Source: Streptomyces specialis (GTDB lineage Bacteria; Actinomycetota; Actinomycetes; Streptomycetales; Streptomycetaceae). From it: 64,000 bases of DNA. Below the pieces are notes generated by a model that worked only from the letters and a program-made list of their open reading frames with translations, had not been told where the DNA came from and searched no databases. A program made the translations under genes and the position numbers. How positions within the stretch are numbered: position 1 is the first letter of the stretch; every line of letters starts with the position of its first letter. Positions 24,660-31,863 of the stretch are shown one piece after another. The stretch lies in NCBI RefSeq assembly GCF_001493375.1, contig NZ_LN929896.1, positions 761,007 through 825,006 on the forward strand, given 5' to 3'.

Positions 24660-25406
24660 TCACCGCCAGGTCGCGTCGATAAGGGTGGGGGTGGGGATCG
24701 GGGTCGGTGCGGTCGGGAGCGCCGCCTCGGCGCGGTCGCCGCACAGCCCCTCGCGCAGCGCGCGGGCCGCGGCGAGGGTGCGGTTGGGGCAGTTGAGCTT
24801 GGCGAGGATGTTCGCCACCAGCCGCTTCGCGCCGTGCTCCGAGATCCGCAGCCGGCGCGCGATCTGCTTGTTGCTGTAGCCGTCCACCAGGAGCACCAGC
24901 GCCTCCTTCTCGCGCGGTGTCAGCCGGGGGGCGGCCTGTGCGCGGGGCTCGCCGCGCCCGGCGCGGTGGAGGAGCGCGCGGGTGAGCGCGGGCGGGATGT
25001 GCACCTCGCCGGCGTCCATGGCGGTGAGCACCTCGTCCAGCGCGCGGGGGTCGAGTCCGTCCATCGGCAGCAGCGAGGCTCCGGGCAGGGAGGTCACCTG
25101 GTCGAGGTTGACCTCGCTGGGCCGCGGGAGGAGCAGCAGGACGCGGATGCCGCGGTGGGCCGCGCGGCGCAGCGCGATCTCCCCCGCGTGGTCGGCCGTG
25201 TCGGACGCGGTCAGCAGGATGTCGGTGTCCGGGTCCCGCACGGCCTCGACCGCGGCGCCGAGATCGGGGTACGCGGAGCAGTGGCCGACCGTGTCCAGCG
25301 AGCGGAGCATGGCCTCGACGCCGTAGCGCTGGAGGTCGTTGCGGATGGCCAGGAAGATGTTCAGCGGTCGGGTGGCGGCTCGCAGGGCCGCGCGGCTGTG
25401 CGACAT
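24660..25406 (-). CDS. LuxR-type transcriptional regulator with degenerate receiver
   Basis: A 248-residue regulator. The C-terminal half (RLTPREKEALVLLVDGYSNK, QIARRLRISEHGAKRLVANI) is a GerE/LuxR helix-turn-helix. The N-terminal 120 residues have receiver-like rhythm (LNIFLAIRNDLQRYGVEAML, ILLTASDTADHAGE) but lack the phosphoacceptor LLDxxMP, so phosphorylation is unlikely. Ligand- or partner-binding control is more probable. ATG 25406 follows GGGGGAAAC; a GTG at 25421 is the alternative. It is coupled to the HAD phosphatase and probably regulates the ACP locus. Confidence 0.82.
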   Translation of the reverse strand: MSHSRAALRAATRPLNIFLAIRNDLQRYGVEAMLRSLDTVGHCSAYPDLGAAVEAVRDPDTDILLTASDTADHAGEIALRRAAHRGIRVLLLLPRPSEVNLDQVTSLPGASLLPMDGLDPRALDEVLTAMDAGEVHIPPALTRALLHRAGRGEPRAQAAPRLTPREKEALVLLVDGYSNKQIARRLRISEHGAKRLVANILAKLNCPNRTLAAARALREGLCGDRAEAALPTAPTPIPTPTLIDATWR

Positions 25407-25638
25407 GAGTGTTTCCCCCACGGGTGATTCCGGTTGAGCCGGATGGGTTCATCCGTGCGGTCGACGCTAGCGGCGGCGGGGGGCCCGGGAGGGGGTCACT
25501 GCCTCCAACTCCGGACCTGGGGTGGCCGAAAGGAGTACCGGCGTGACCGGTCCGGTCGGGGCGGTACGGCATGGCCGCGCCGTACGGAGGGGCCGTACGG
25601 CGTTCCCTTTCACTCATCCGGCTCTGCCGCTGCTGACG

Positions 25639-26301
25639 CTAGCACTTGTTGTTCTCGTAGCCCACTCCACCAGTCCGACGGTGCGCCCGACGCGCTCGGT
25701 GTCCGCGGCGGCGGCGGCGGAGGAGGAGAAAAAGAGACAGGGCGAGGGCCTTGCGGGCGAACTCCACGACCGAGTCGCGCAGTTCGGGGTGGGGCGAGGC
25801 GGTGCCCAGGATCATGCGGGCCATCTGCGGCACGGCGTTGGGCCAGGCCGCCAGGCCGATCAGGCTCAGCAGGCACGCCGCCACCTGGGGGGACACGCCG
25901 GTGCCGAAGGTCTGCGCGAGGTTGGCCACCTTGCGTTCGTAGAGCGAGGTGCGCTCGGTCTCGTTGGGGAGCGGGTCGTTGCGGTAGTGCAGCGCCTCCC
26001 AGAGGAAGAGCCGCACGAGGGTGGGGTTGGCGCGGTGGAAGTCGTACACCCGCCCGACGTACTCGGCGGGGTCGTCGCCCGGGGCCAGCGGCACGGCGGC
26101 GGCCAGCTCGTCCAGGGCCTGGCCGACGACCTGGTCGAAGAGCTTCTGCTTGTTGCCGAAATACCCGTAGATGCGCTCCTTGTTGACGTTGGCGAGGGCG
26201 GCGATGCGGTCCACGCGGGCCCCCGCGATGCCGTGAGCTGCGAACTCCTCCCTCGCGGCGGAGAGGAGCCGTTGTTTGGTGGGAGTCGGATCCTGCGTCA
26301 T
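25639..26301 (-). CDS. TetR family regulator with suspect C-terminus
   Basis: The frame gives 220 residues. KQRLLSAAREEFAAHGIAGA, RVDRIAALANVNKERIYGYF is a textbook TetR DNA-binding domain, and the ligand-binding half runs normally to SVVEFARKALALS (about 25741). The remaining tail, LFLLLRRRRRGHRARRAHRR, is unlike a TetR C-terminus and coincides with a stretch that can be aligned to a heavily mutated P7 adapter (25660-25741). The last residues are therefore doubtful. It is divergent from two small genes and faces two clear palindromic operators at 26333-26371. Confidence 0.85.
   Translation of the reverse strand: MTQDPTPTKQRLLSAAREEFAAHGIAGARVDRIAALANVNKERIYGYFGNKQKLFDQVVGQALDELAAAVPLAPGDDPAEYVGRVYDFHRANPTLVRLFLWEALHYRNDPLPNETERTSLYERKVANLAQTFGTGVSPQVAACLLSLIGLAAWPNAVPQMARMILGTASPHPELRDSVVEFARKALALSLFLLLRRRRRGHRARRAHRRTGGVGYENNKC
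25660..25741. other. Possible degraded Nextera P7 adapter
   Basis: Read on the minus strand, the segment begins CTGTCTCTT, continues with a C/T-rich then GCC-repeat stretch ending GGAC where CTCCGAGCCCACGAGAC is expected, then eight bases, then CGTCGGGCGCACCGTCGGACTG where ATCTCGTATGCCGTCTTCTG is expected. Spacing roughly matches the real adapter but the middle is poor. It would explain the abnormal TetR tail. Confidence 0.4.
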
Positions 26302-26332
26302 CCCCCCAGCTTAGGACCCGGAGGGCAGCATT

Positions 26333-26371
26333 CCAACCATCTGGTTGGTTGACGCCCAACTAGTCAGTTGG
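26333..26371. promoter_or_regulatory. Twin TetR operators
   Basis: CCAACCA-TC-TGGTTGG (26333-26348) and CCAACT-AGTC-AGTTGG (26356-26371) are two near-identical perfect palindromes, 23 bases apart centre to centre, about two helical turns. They lie between the TetR start at 26301 and the plus-strand gene at 26487, a position suited to cooperative repression of both directions. Confidence 0.75.
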
Positions 26372-26486
26372 TTACCGTCGAAGAGTCACCGCGGCCAACG
26401 CCGTCCGCGGTCCCAGGACTTCGCACATCCCACCCGCACGCGTACTCCGCGTCGGACCCTTCACAGCCTTCCGAATGAGGAATCCG

Positions 26487-27098
26487 ATGACCGACACCGC
26501 AGCGGCCCTCCACGACGTCGCCCGCGCCGACCAGGCGCTGATCCAGGCCGGTTTGCCCCTGCGCGAGGGCTGGGTGCCGCGGCACATCCGCCGGGAGGAG
26601 CACGACGGCCGTCCGGTCACCGTCGTCCGCTTCCTGAAGGAGGCGCGCCCCGGCGAGGGCGTCCACCTCACGGTGGTGCTCGACGACGACGGCGTCCTGC
26701 TCGGCTACACCCGGCTCGACCCCGAGGACCCGTCCCTGGCCGGCCCGCTCCCGGCGGAGCACGAGGCCCGCGAGGCCGCGTTCGCCTTCGTGACCGCGTT
26801 CGACCCGGCGTACGCGGCCGGGCTGACCGTGCAGTGGATCGCGCGGCACGACGAGCACGTGGCGGGGCCGGACGGCCCGGCCGTCGTCTCCGGCGTCAAG
26901 GTCAAGACCCGCCACCGCGACGGGCTCTACGCCTGGGTGGTGATCGGCCCCGGCGGCACCGTGCTCACCTACGAGCGCGACATCCGCTGGGACGCCGTTG
27001 CCGGGCGGCGCGGCACGCAGATGTGGCTGCACGACGTCTGGATCGCCGCCCGCGAGGGCCGGGGGCCGCAGCCGTCCTCGCCCTACGCGCTCGCCTGA
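26487..27098 (+). CDS. Hypothetical protein, TetR-controlled
   Basis: A 203-residue soluble protein I do not recognise. It reads as alternating strands (DGRPVTVVRFLKEARPGEGV HLTVVLDDDGVLLGYTRLDP), then an AREAAFAFVTAFDPAYAAGL helix, and a last half with repeated beta-hairpins (VVSGVKVKTRHRDGLYAWVV IGPGGTVLTYERDI). A PepSY-like fold is possible. ATG 26487 is preferred because GAGGAATCCG precedes it; ATG 26475 is in frame. It is followed after 49 bases by a small membrane protein, and the two face the TetR operators. Confidence 0.65.
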   Translation: MTDTAAALHDVARADQALIQAGLPLREGWVPRHIRREEHDGRPVTVVRFLKEARPGEGVHLTVVLDDDGVLLGYTRLDPEDPSLAGPLPAEHEAREAAFAFVTAFDPAYAAGLTVQWIARHDEHVAGPDGPAVVSGVKVKTRHRDGLYAWVVIGPGGTVLTYERDIRWDAVAGRRGTQMWLHDVWIAAREGRGPQPSSPYALA

Positions 27099-27147
27099 CC
27101 CGCCAAGCCCCCTTCCGTCCCGGACGAACAGGACTGAGACCGAGACC

Positions 27148-27456
27148 ATGCACACACAGACCACCGTCCCGACCGTCACCGCGCCCGCCGCGTCCACCGC
27201 GCCCGCCGCCGGCGCCACCCCGGCCCCGGCGCCGGTCCCGCTGCCGTCCGTTCACATGCGCGTGTTCGTCACGTGGCTGGCCGTCTACCCGTCCATCACC
27301 ATCGTGCAGATGCTGCTCGGGCCGTCCATCGAGAACCTTTCGGTGCCCGTGCGCGTCCTGATCATCACCGGGCTCGTCGTGCCGGTCGTGGTCTACGCCC
27401 TGGTTCCGGTCCTGCTGAAGGGAAGGGCCGCGCTGCTGCGCTCGCGCAGGCCCTGA
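27148..27456 (+). CDS. Small two-helix membrane protein (DUF2798-like)
   Basis: A 102-residue protein with a Thr/Ala/Pro-rich N-terminal tail (about 35 residues) and two membrane helices: VFVTWLAVYPSITIVQMLLG and VRVLIITGLVVPVVVYALVP, followed by a basic end (KGRAALLRSRRP). The F-x-T-W-L-A-x-Y-P start of helix 1 and VPVVVYALVPVLL pattern resemble DUF2798, whose role is unknown. It is probably co-transcribed with the preceding gene under the TetR regulator, and a strong terminator follows at 27491. Confidence 0.65.
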   Translation: MHTQTTVPTVTAPAASTAPAAGATPAPAPVPLPSVHMRVFVTWLAVYPSITIVQMLLGPSIENLSVPVRVLIITGLVVPVVVYALVPVLLKGRAALLRSRRP

Positions 27457-27490
27457 CCGGAGCCCCACCGAAGCGGCGGGCCAAGGCCCC

Positions 27491-27522
27491 GGGTGGGGGA
27501 CGGCGCCGGCCGTCCCCCACCC
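27491..27522. terminator. Very strong hairpin terminator
   Basis: GGGTGGGGGACGGC (27491-27504) pairs with GCCGTCCCCCACCC-type sequence ending at 27522, a near-continuous 14- to 15-bp GC stem 35 bases after the membrane-protein stop. Confidence 0.85.
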
Positions 27523-27682
27523 GCGGCCACCGACCATTGGCCCGGCCGGACAGAAAAACAATTGCCCGCACCCGATCCGGGTAAGGGACCACAAGGCACT
27601 CTTTACGAACCGAACTGACTATCGGTTATGCTGCCGCAAGATGTGCAGTGCTATCCGGCATCGCCCGGAGGGGGAAAGCTCT

Positions 27683-27715
27683 TGACGATTACCGGCATGC
27701 AGTCGTATTCCCACC
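27683..27715 (+). other. Possible truncated gene start abutting adapter
   Basis: GGAGGGGGA followed six bases later by TTG (27683) could start a peptide MTITGMQSYSHP, but the reading frame runs directly into adapter sequence at 27716. The 27523-27682 stretch has no other feature apart from AT-rich promoter-like DNA around 27555-27630. Confidence 0.25.
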
Positions 27716-27775
27716 CTGTCTCTTATACACCTATGACGATGCCGACGAAGGGGTCGGGGGTGTATAGTGGACAGG
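27716..27775. other. Nextera P5-side adapter (artefact)
   Basis: CTGTCTCTTATACAC (exact 15 bases of the mosaic end) continues as CTATGACGATGCCGACGA against the expected ATCTGACGCTGCCGACGA. That is three mismatches in 33 positions, followed by eight index-like bases and a degraded GTGTAGATCTCGG. The histidine-kinase gene begins 42 bases later, so its promoter is not native here. Confidence 0.92.
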
Positions 27776-27817
27776 CGGGAGAGCGGTCGCCGTCCGGCAG
27801 GCGGGGAGGACGGCCCG

Positions 27818-28930
27818 GTGAGCGCTGTCCCGGACAGATCCGCCGACACCCTCCTCGTGGCATCCTTACGACGACAAGAGGATTCGGTAATCGAGCAATA
27901 TCGCGCCCGGCTCCGCGCGATGAACAGTCCGCTGGCCGCCGCTCCCGAAGCCTGGGCGCAGTGCGAACTCCAGGGCCGCCGCATATTCCGGGACTGTGTC
28001 GCAAGTCTCGCCCAGGGCCGGGCGGCCGTGTCGGACACCCACATCGCGGAAGTCGTCGACCTCGGCGGCGAGCGGGTCCGGCAGGGCATCCACCTCACCC
28101 ATTCCGTCCGGGCGGGGGTTGTTCTGTTCGAGGTCGTCCTCGACCGGATCATCCAGTTCGCCGAGGACACCGGGATCTCCTGGCAGACCTACTCGGCCGC
28201 CGTGCGCTCCCTGCAACAGGGCATCGGCAGGCGGCTGGAGGCCGGCTCGATCGGGTACGACTCGTTCATGCTCGACCGGGTGCGGGAGGTCCACGACCAG
28301 GGCCACCGCCGGCTCGCCCGGGAGATCCACGACCAGATCGGCAACTCGCTCAGTCTGGCGATGCGCCAGTTGGAGCTGTTCGAGAGCGAGTTGACCCGGC
28401 AGCAGCATCAACTGCCGGAGCACGTACAGGCCGCCCAGGCGGCCATTCTCGAAACCCTCGCCAGCACCAGGGAGCTCGTCACCGAGCTGCGCCGCCCCGC
28501 CGTGGGCGGCGGTCTGGAGGCCGCGCTCACCCGGTTCGTCGAGTCCATGGGCGAGCCGGGTGTGTCCGTTCAGGTGTGGGTGCGCGGCCTCGACGAGTGG
28601 ATGCCCGGCCCGCTCGCCGAGGAGTTGTACATCATGGTCCGCGAATGCCTGCGCAACGCGTTCGCCCACGCCGCGGCCGGAAACATCGTGGTCAACATCG
28701 ACATCGCGCCGCACGAGATCCAGACCGAGATCATCGACGACGGACGCGGCTTCGATGTCACCACGGTGTCCTGCCGGGGCAGCACCAACGGCCTGACCGG
28801 GCTGAGGGAGCGTGCGGAGCTGCTCGGCGGCACCCTGCACATCCACTCCTCACCGGGCCGGGGCACCGACGTCACCATCTGGATCCCGATCAAGGCGGAG
28901 ACCGATGAACGAGCTGACAGGCGGCGCTGA
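27818..28930 (+). CDS. Sensor histidine kinase (HisKA_3 / NarX-like, cytoplasmic)
   Basis: A 370-residue kinase with no membrane helix. Residues about 15-150 are an all-alpha sensor domain (RsbRD/RsbU N-like rhythm: DSVIEQYRARLRAM). His171 in RRLAREIHDQIGNSLSLAMR is the phosphorylated H-box of the NarX/DesK class. EELYIMVRECLRNAFAHAAA is the N box, DDGRGFDV the G1 box, and GLTGLRERAELLGGTLHIHS, GRGTDVTIWIP the G2 region. GTG 27818 follows GGGGAGGAC. The response regulator starts inside its 3' end. The stimulus is unknown. Its upstream DNA is adapter, so regulation cannot be read. Confidence 0.88.
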   Translation: MSAVPDRSADTLLVASLRRQEDSVIEQYRARLRAMNSPLAAAPEAWAQCELQGRRIFRDCVASLAQGRAAVSDTHIAEVVDLGGERVRQGIHLTHSVRAGVVLFEVVLDRIIQFAEDTGISWQTYSAAVRSLQQGIGRRLEAGSIGYDSFMLDRVREVHDQGHRRLAREIHDQIGNSLSLAMRQLELFESELTRQQHQLPEHVQAAQAAILETLASTRELVTELRRPAVGGGLEAALTRFVESMGEPGVSVQVWVRGLDEWMPGPLAEELYIMVRECLRNAFAHAAAGNIVVNIDIAPHEIQTEIIDDGRGFDVTTVSCRGSTNGLTGLRERAELLGGTLHIHSSPGRGTDVTIWIPIKAETDERADRRR

Positions 28931-29762
28931 ATCGAGGCGCGCGCCCGAGAGCACGACGGAGAGCGTCACCGACAGACCCACCCACCTACCGGCCCATCCG
29001 CCGGCCCACCCGCCGGCCGGCCTCGCGACGCCCGGACCGGCGGACGCGGCGGCGCCGAGAACGGTCCGCATCCTGGTCGCGGACGACCACATCCTGTTGC
29101 GCGAGGCGCTGTGCGACCTGCTCCGCTCGGAACCCGGGCTCCAGATCGTCGCCCAGGCCGGGGACGGGGAGGAGGTGGTGCGGCTGGCGGCGGAGCACCG
29201 GCCGGACGTCGTGCTCCTGGACATCGAGATGCCCCGCAACGAACCCGCGGTCACCGTACGGCGGTTGCTGGAACGGGACCCGATGCTCCGCATCATCGTG
29301 CTGAGCATGTACGACGGGCCGCACTTCGTGCAGGATCTGCTGGCCCTCGGCGTGCGGGGGTACCTGCACAAGAGCACCGGCCGCGAGACGCTGGTCACCG
29401 CGGTGCGCGGCCGGGACGACGGGGAGCGCCGCACGGTCACCCTGTCCGTCTCCGCGCACAGCCTGCGCGGCACGTCGCCGGAGCGGGAGGACGACGACGT
29501 GCTGTCCGAGCGTGAGGTGCAGGTCCTCACGCGGGTGTCGCGGGCGATGAGCAATCGGCAGATCGCCAGTGAACTCGGCATCGCCGAGGGCACGGTGAAG
29601 CGCCACATGCGGAACATCTTCACCAAGCTGGACGCCGTGTCCCGGATCGACGCCGTGAACAAGGCGACCGAACGGGCCCTGCTGCCACGGCAGAAGCCGG
29701 CCGCCGTCGCGCCGGGTCAGGGTGGCGCGGCGGCACTGCCGCTCCCCGCCCGCCGGTTCTGA
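28905..29762 (+). CDS. NarL/LuxR-family response regulator
   Basis: A 285-residue response regulator. A Pro/His-rich unstructured leader of about 50 residues precedes the receiver (VRILVADDHILLREAL, phosphoacceptor Asp106 in VVLLDIEMP, GVRGYLHKSTG). An LuxR/GerE output domain follows (LSEREVQVLTRVSRAMSNRQ, IASELGIAEGTVKRHMRNIF), and then a short tail. It overlaps the kinase gene by 26 bases and is clearly its partner. Targets are unknown. A long hairpin follows at 29806. Confidence 0.9.
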   Translation: MNELTGGAESRRAPESTTESVTDRPTHLPAHPPAHPPAGLATPGPADAAAPRTVRILVADDHILLREALCDLLRSEPGLQIVAQAGDGEEVVRLAAEHRPDVVLLDIEMPRNEPAVTVRRLLERDPMLRIIVLSMYDGPHFVQDLLALGVRGYLHKSTGRETLVTAVRGRDDGERRTVTLSVSAHSLRGTSPEREDDDVLSEREVQVLTRVSRAMSNRQIASELGIAEGTVKRHMRNIFTKLDAVSRIDAVNKATERALLPRQKPAAVAPGQGGAAALPLPARRF

Positions 29763-29805
29763 CACCGACGGCCGTGCCCGCCACGGCGGGTGGGGAACAG
29801 CGCGC

Positions 29806-29850
29806 GGACCCCGGTCCCGGCCGCCCCCGCGGCCCGGGACCGGGGTCCGC
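29806..29850. terminator. Hairpin terminator between convergent genes
   Basis: CGGACCCCGGTCCCGG (29806-29821) pairs perfectly with CCGGGACCGGGGTCCG (29835-29850), a 16-bp stem with a 13-base loop, between the response-regulator stop and the convergent ubiA stop. Confidence 0.85.
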
Positions 29851-29869
29851 GCGTCCGCGCCGCGCCGTC

Positions 29870-30805
29870 TCACACGACCTCGGCCAGCCTGGCCAGCAGC
29901 ACGGCGTGCGCCGCGTGCTGGGTCACCATGAACGCCTGGTACGGCCGCCGGGCGCGCCGGGCGTCGCGGAGCGTGGTCCGGCACAGCGCGGCCACGACGC
30001 ACGCCCCGGCCGCCATCACCACGGTCACCGGCGCCAGCGCCTCGCCGTACGGCCGGGCCGCCACGGCGAACCCGGCGGCCACCGCCAGGGCGCCCAGCCC
30101 GGCGACCCAGCGCGCGGCGGACGCGCCCCACGCGGTCACCGACGTGCGGCGCCCGGCCGCCGCGTCGCCCCGGGCGTGCGCGAAGTCCTTGGTGACCGCG
30201 CCCACCGCGGCCATCCACGCGGCCATGCCGACGGCCAGCACCACCGCGGTGCCGGACGGCCGCCCCGCGCCGGCCGCCAGCCAGCCGGCCGCGTACGACA
30301 GCAGGCCCATCGCGAACACCGCGGCGGAGGTCGCCGAGGTGGAGCGCTTGAGCGGCCGGGGCCCGGCCGAGGAGGCGTAGCCCAGGAGCAGGAACGCCAG
30401 CACGCAGCCCACCAGCGCCGCGTTGCCCGCCGCGAGTGCGAACAGCAGGGCCAGCGCCGCGCACAGCCAGGTCAGCCGCGCGGCGGACTCGGGCGCCAGC
30501 TCGCCCCGGGCGATGGGCCGGCCGGTGGCGTTGACCCGGTCCTCGGCCACGTCGCAGACGCCGTTGAGGCCGTAGGCGAACGCCGCGCACAGCGTCCAGG
30601 CCAGCGCGGGGCCGATCAGCCACGGGCCCCAGCCCGTCAGGCCGCCGCCGGCCGCGAGGGCGGCGCCGACGAGAAAGCGCAGAAGGAAAATCGCCTGCAC
30701 GCTGGGACGCGTCTCCTCGGCGAAGAGGAGGACGTCCCGCGCCTCGACCGCTGAATTCCGTAAGAGGTTTTCCCGTTGTCGTCGCTGAGGGGCGTAATCC
30801 CACAT
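29870..30805 (-). CDS. UbiA-family prenyltransferase
   Basis: A 311-residue integral membrane protein with eight to nine hydrophobic helices. The two prenyl-diphosphate Mg-binding motifs are NGVCDVAEDRVNATGRPIAR (NxxxD-xxD type, about residues 80-99) and KDFAHARGDAAAGRRT (DxxxD type, about 210-225). It should attach or cyclise an isoprenoid on an aromatic or other acceptor in the membrane. The acceptor is not evident, as no quinone, heme or terpene genes are adjacent. It is convergent with the response regulator. Confidence 0.88.
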   Translation of the reverse strand: MWDYAPQRRQRENLLRNSAVEARDVLLFAEETRPSVQAIFLLRFLVGAALAAGGGLTGWGPWLIGPALAWTLCAAFAYGLNGVCDVAEDRVNATGRPIARGELAPESAARLTWLCAALALLFALAAGNAALVGCVLAFLLLGYASSAGPRPLKRSTSATSAAVFAMGLLSYAAGWLAAGAGRPSGTAVVLAVGMAAWMAAVGAVTKDFAHARGDAAAGRRTSVTAWGASAARWVAGLGALAVAAGFAVAARPYGEALAPVTVVMAAGACVVAALCRTTLRDARRARRPYQAFMVTQHAAHAVLLARLAEVV

Positions 30806-30937
30806 GTGCGCACATTAACCAGTCTCTGCACGGCCGCGCATGCCCCGTCCGGCGGGTCCGGCGATACCCCTTTGGGGGAAGGAGAGGTATCGAAAGACCC
30901 GCCGGACGGCGGCGGCCTGGGGTGGCCGGAGGGGCGG

Positions 30938-31534
30938 TCAGTGTTCCTTCTGGGCCCCCGTCACCGACGGGAGATTCACCAGCACGGTCGTCAGCAGACC
31001 GATCATCAGGCCCGTGAAGTGAACCTGCTGTGCGGCACCTATGTAGATCCAGTAGCCGTAGAACATGCCGCCGCACAGGAACACGAAGAAGAGGCCCATG
31101 AATCCGGCGAGCGCGTAGTTGGCGCGCTGGGTGGTGTTGATGCTGACGGTCTCGCCGCGGGCCCGGCGCCACATCGAGGTCGCCGCCCAGGCGAGCAGGG
31201 CCACGGCCAGCACCTCGTAGACGATGACGCCGAGGAGGGCGGGGGTCGCCATGGCCTCCGGCAAGGCCCGCCACTCCAGGCCGTTGCCCCGCACCGGGTC
31301 GTCCTTGAGGTCACCCATGGTGATCATGCTGGTGATGAGGGCCTTGTTGGTGCCGAAGTCGTCCACGTTGTTGAGCGTGACCAGGCCCAGCCAGAGGGTG
31401 AGGCCGCTCAGCAGGAACGCGTTCAGCGCGGTCAGTCTCGACCGGATCGCGTGGTCCGGCCGCGCGGTGGCCCGGGCGCCGCCGCCGGGCAGGGGGGTGC
31501 CGTTCTCGGTAAGCGTGTTGGTGGTCACTGCCAT
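30938..31534 (-). CDS. DUF2165-family membrane protein
   Basis: A 198-residue protein with four membrane helices: LTALNAFLLSGLTLWLGLVT, a helix around ATPALLGVIVYEVLAVALLA, NYALAGFMGLFFVFLCGGMF and VHFTGLMIGLLTTVLVNL. LVTLNNVDDFGTN followed by ITMGDL and the W-x4-QG-like end fit the DUF2165 predicted small integral membrane family, of unknown function. MAVTTN at 31534 follows GGAGACACC. It is divergent from the second phoD gene. Confidence 0.78.
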   Translation of the reverse strand: MAVTTNTLTENGTPLPGGGARATARPDHAIRSRLTALNAFLLSGLTLWLGLVTLNNVDDFGTNKALITSMITMGDLKDDPVRGNGLEWRALPEAMATPALLGVIVYEVLAVALLAWAATSMWRRARGETVSINTTQRANYALAGFMGLFFVFLCGGMFYGYWIYIGAAQQVHFTGLMIGLLTTVLVNLPSVTGAQKEH

Positions 31535-31863
31535 GAGAGGTGTCTCCTCGGCTGCTGATGGGGACCGATGCCCACAGAGTGCCGGGGCGCCCACCCGGCT
31601 CGACAGCTCTCTTTTCTGCTCACCCTTTCTGGCCCCCCGTCCCACCGGCCCGATCAACGGGCCCGGCCGGGCTGCCTGTTCGGGCCGCCCGTTCGGCCGC
31701 GCGGGGACTTCGCCGGGGGCGGGCCGTTTCCGTACCGCGGAAACAGGCTGTCATGTCCCCGATCCCGGACGTTCAGGACGCGGCCAGGGCACCGTCCCGC
31801 TCGGCTGTCACCGTCCCTCTCGGTCACCAAGCCAGATCGCACGATCGACGAGAGGGACCCCAC

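Noticed and set aside
27628..28908. Plus-strand 426-codon ORF starting left of the adapter at 27716
   Set aside because: It crosses the adapter and is out of frame with the histidine kinase, whose motifs lie in the other frame.
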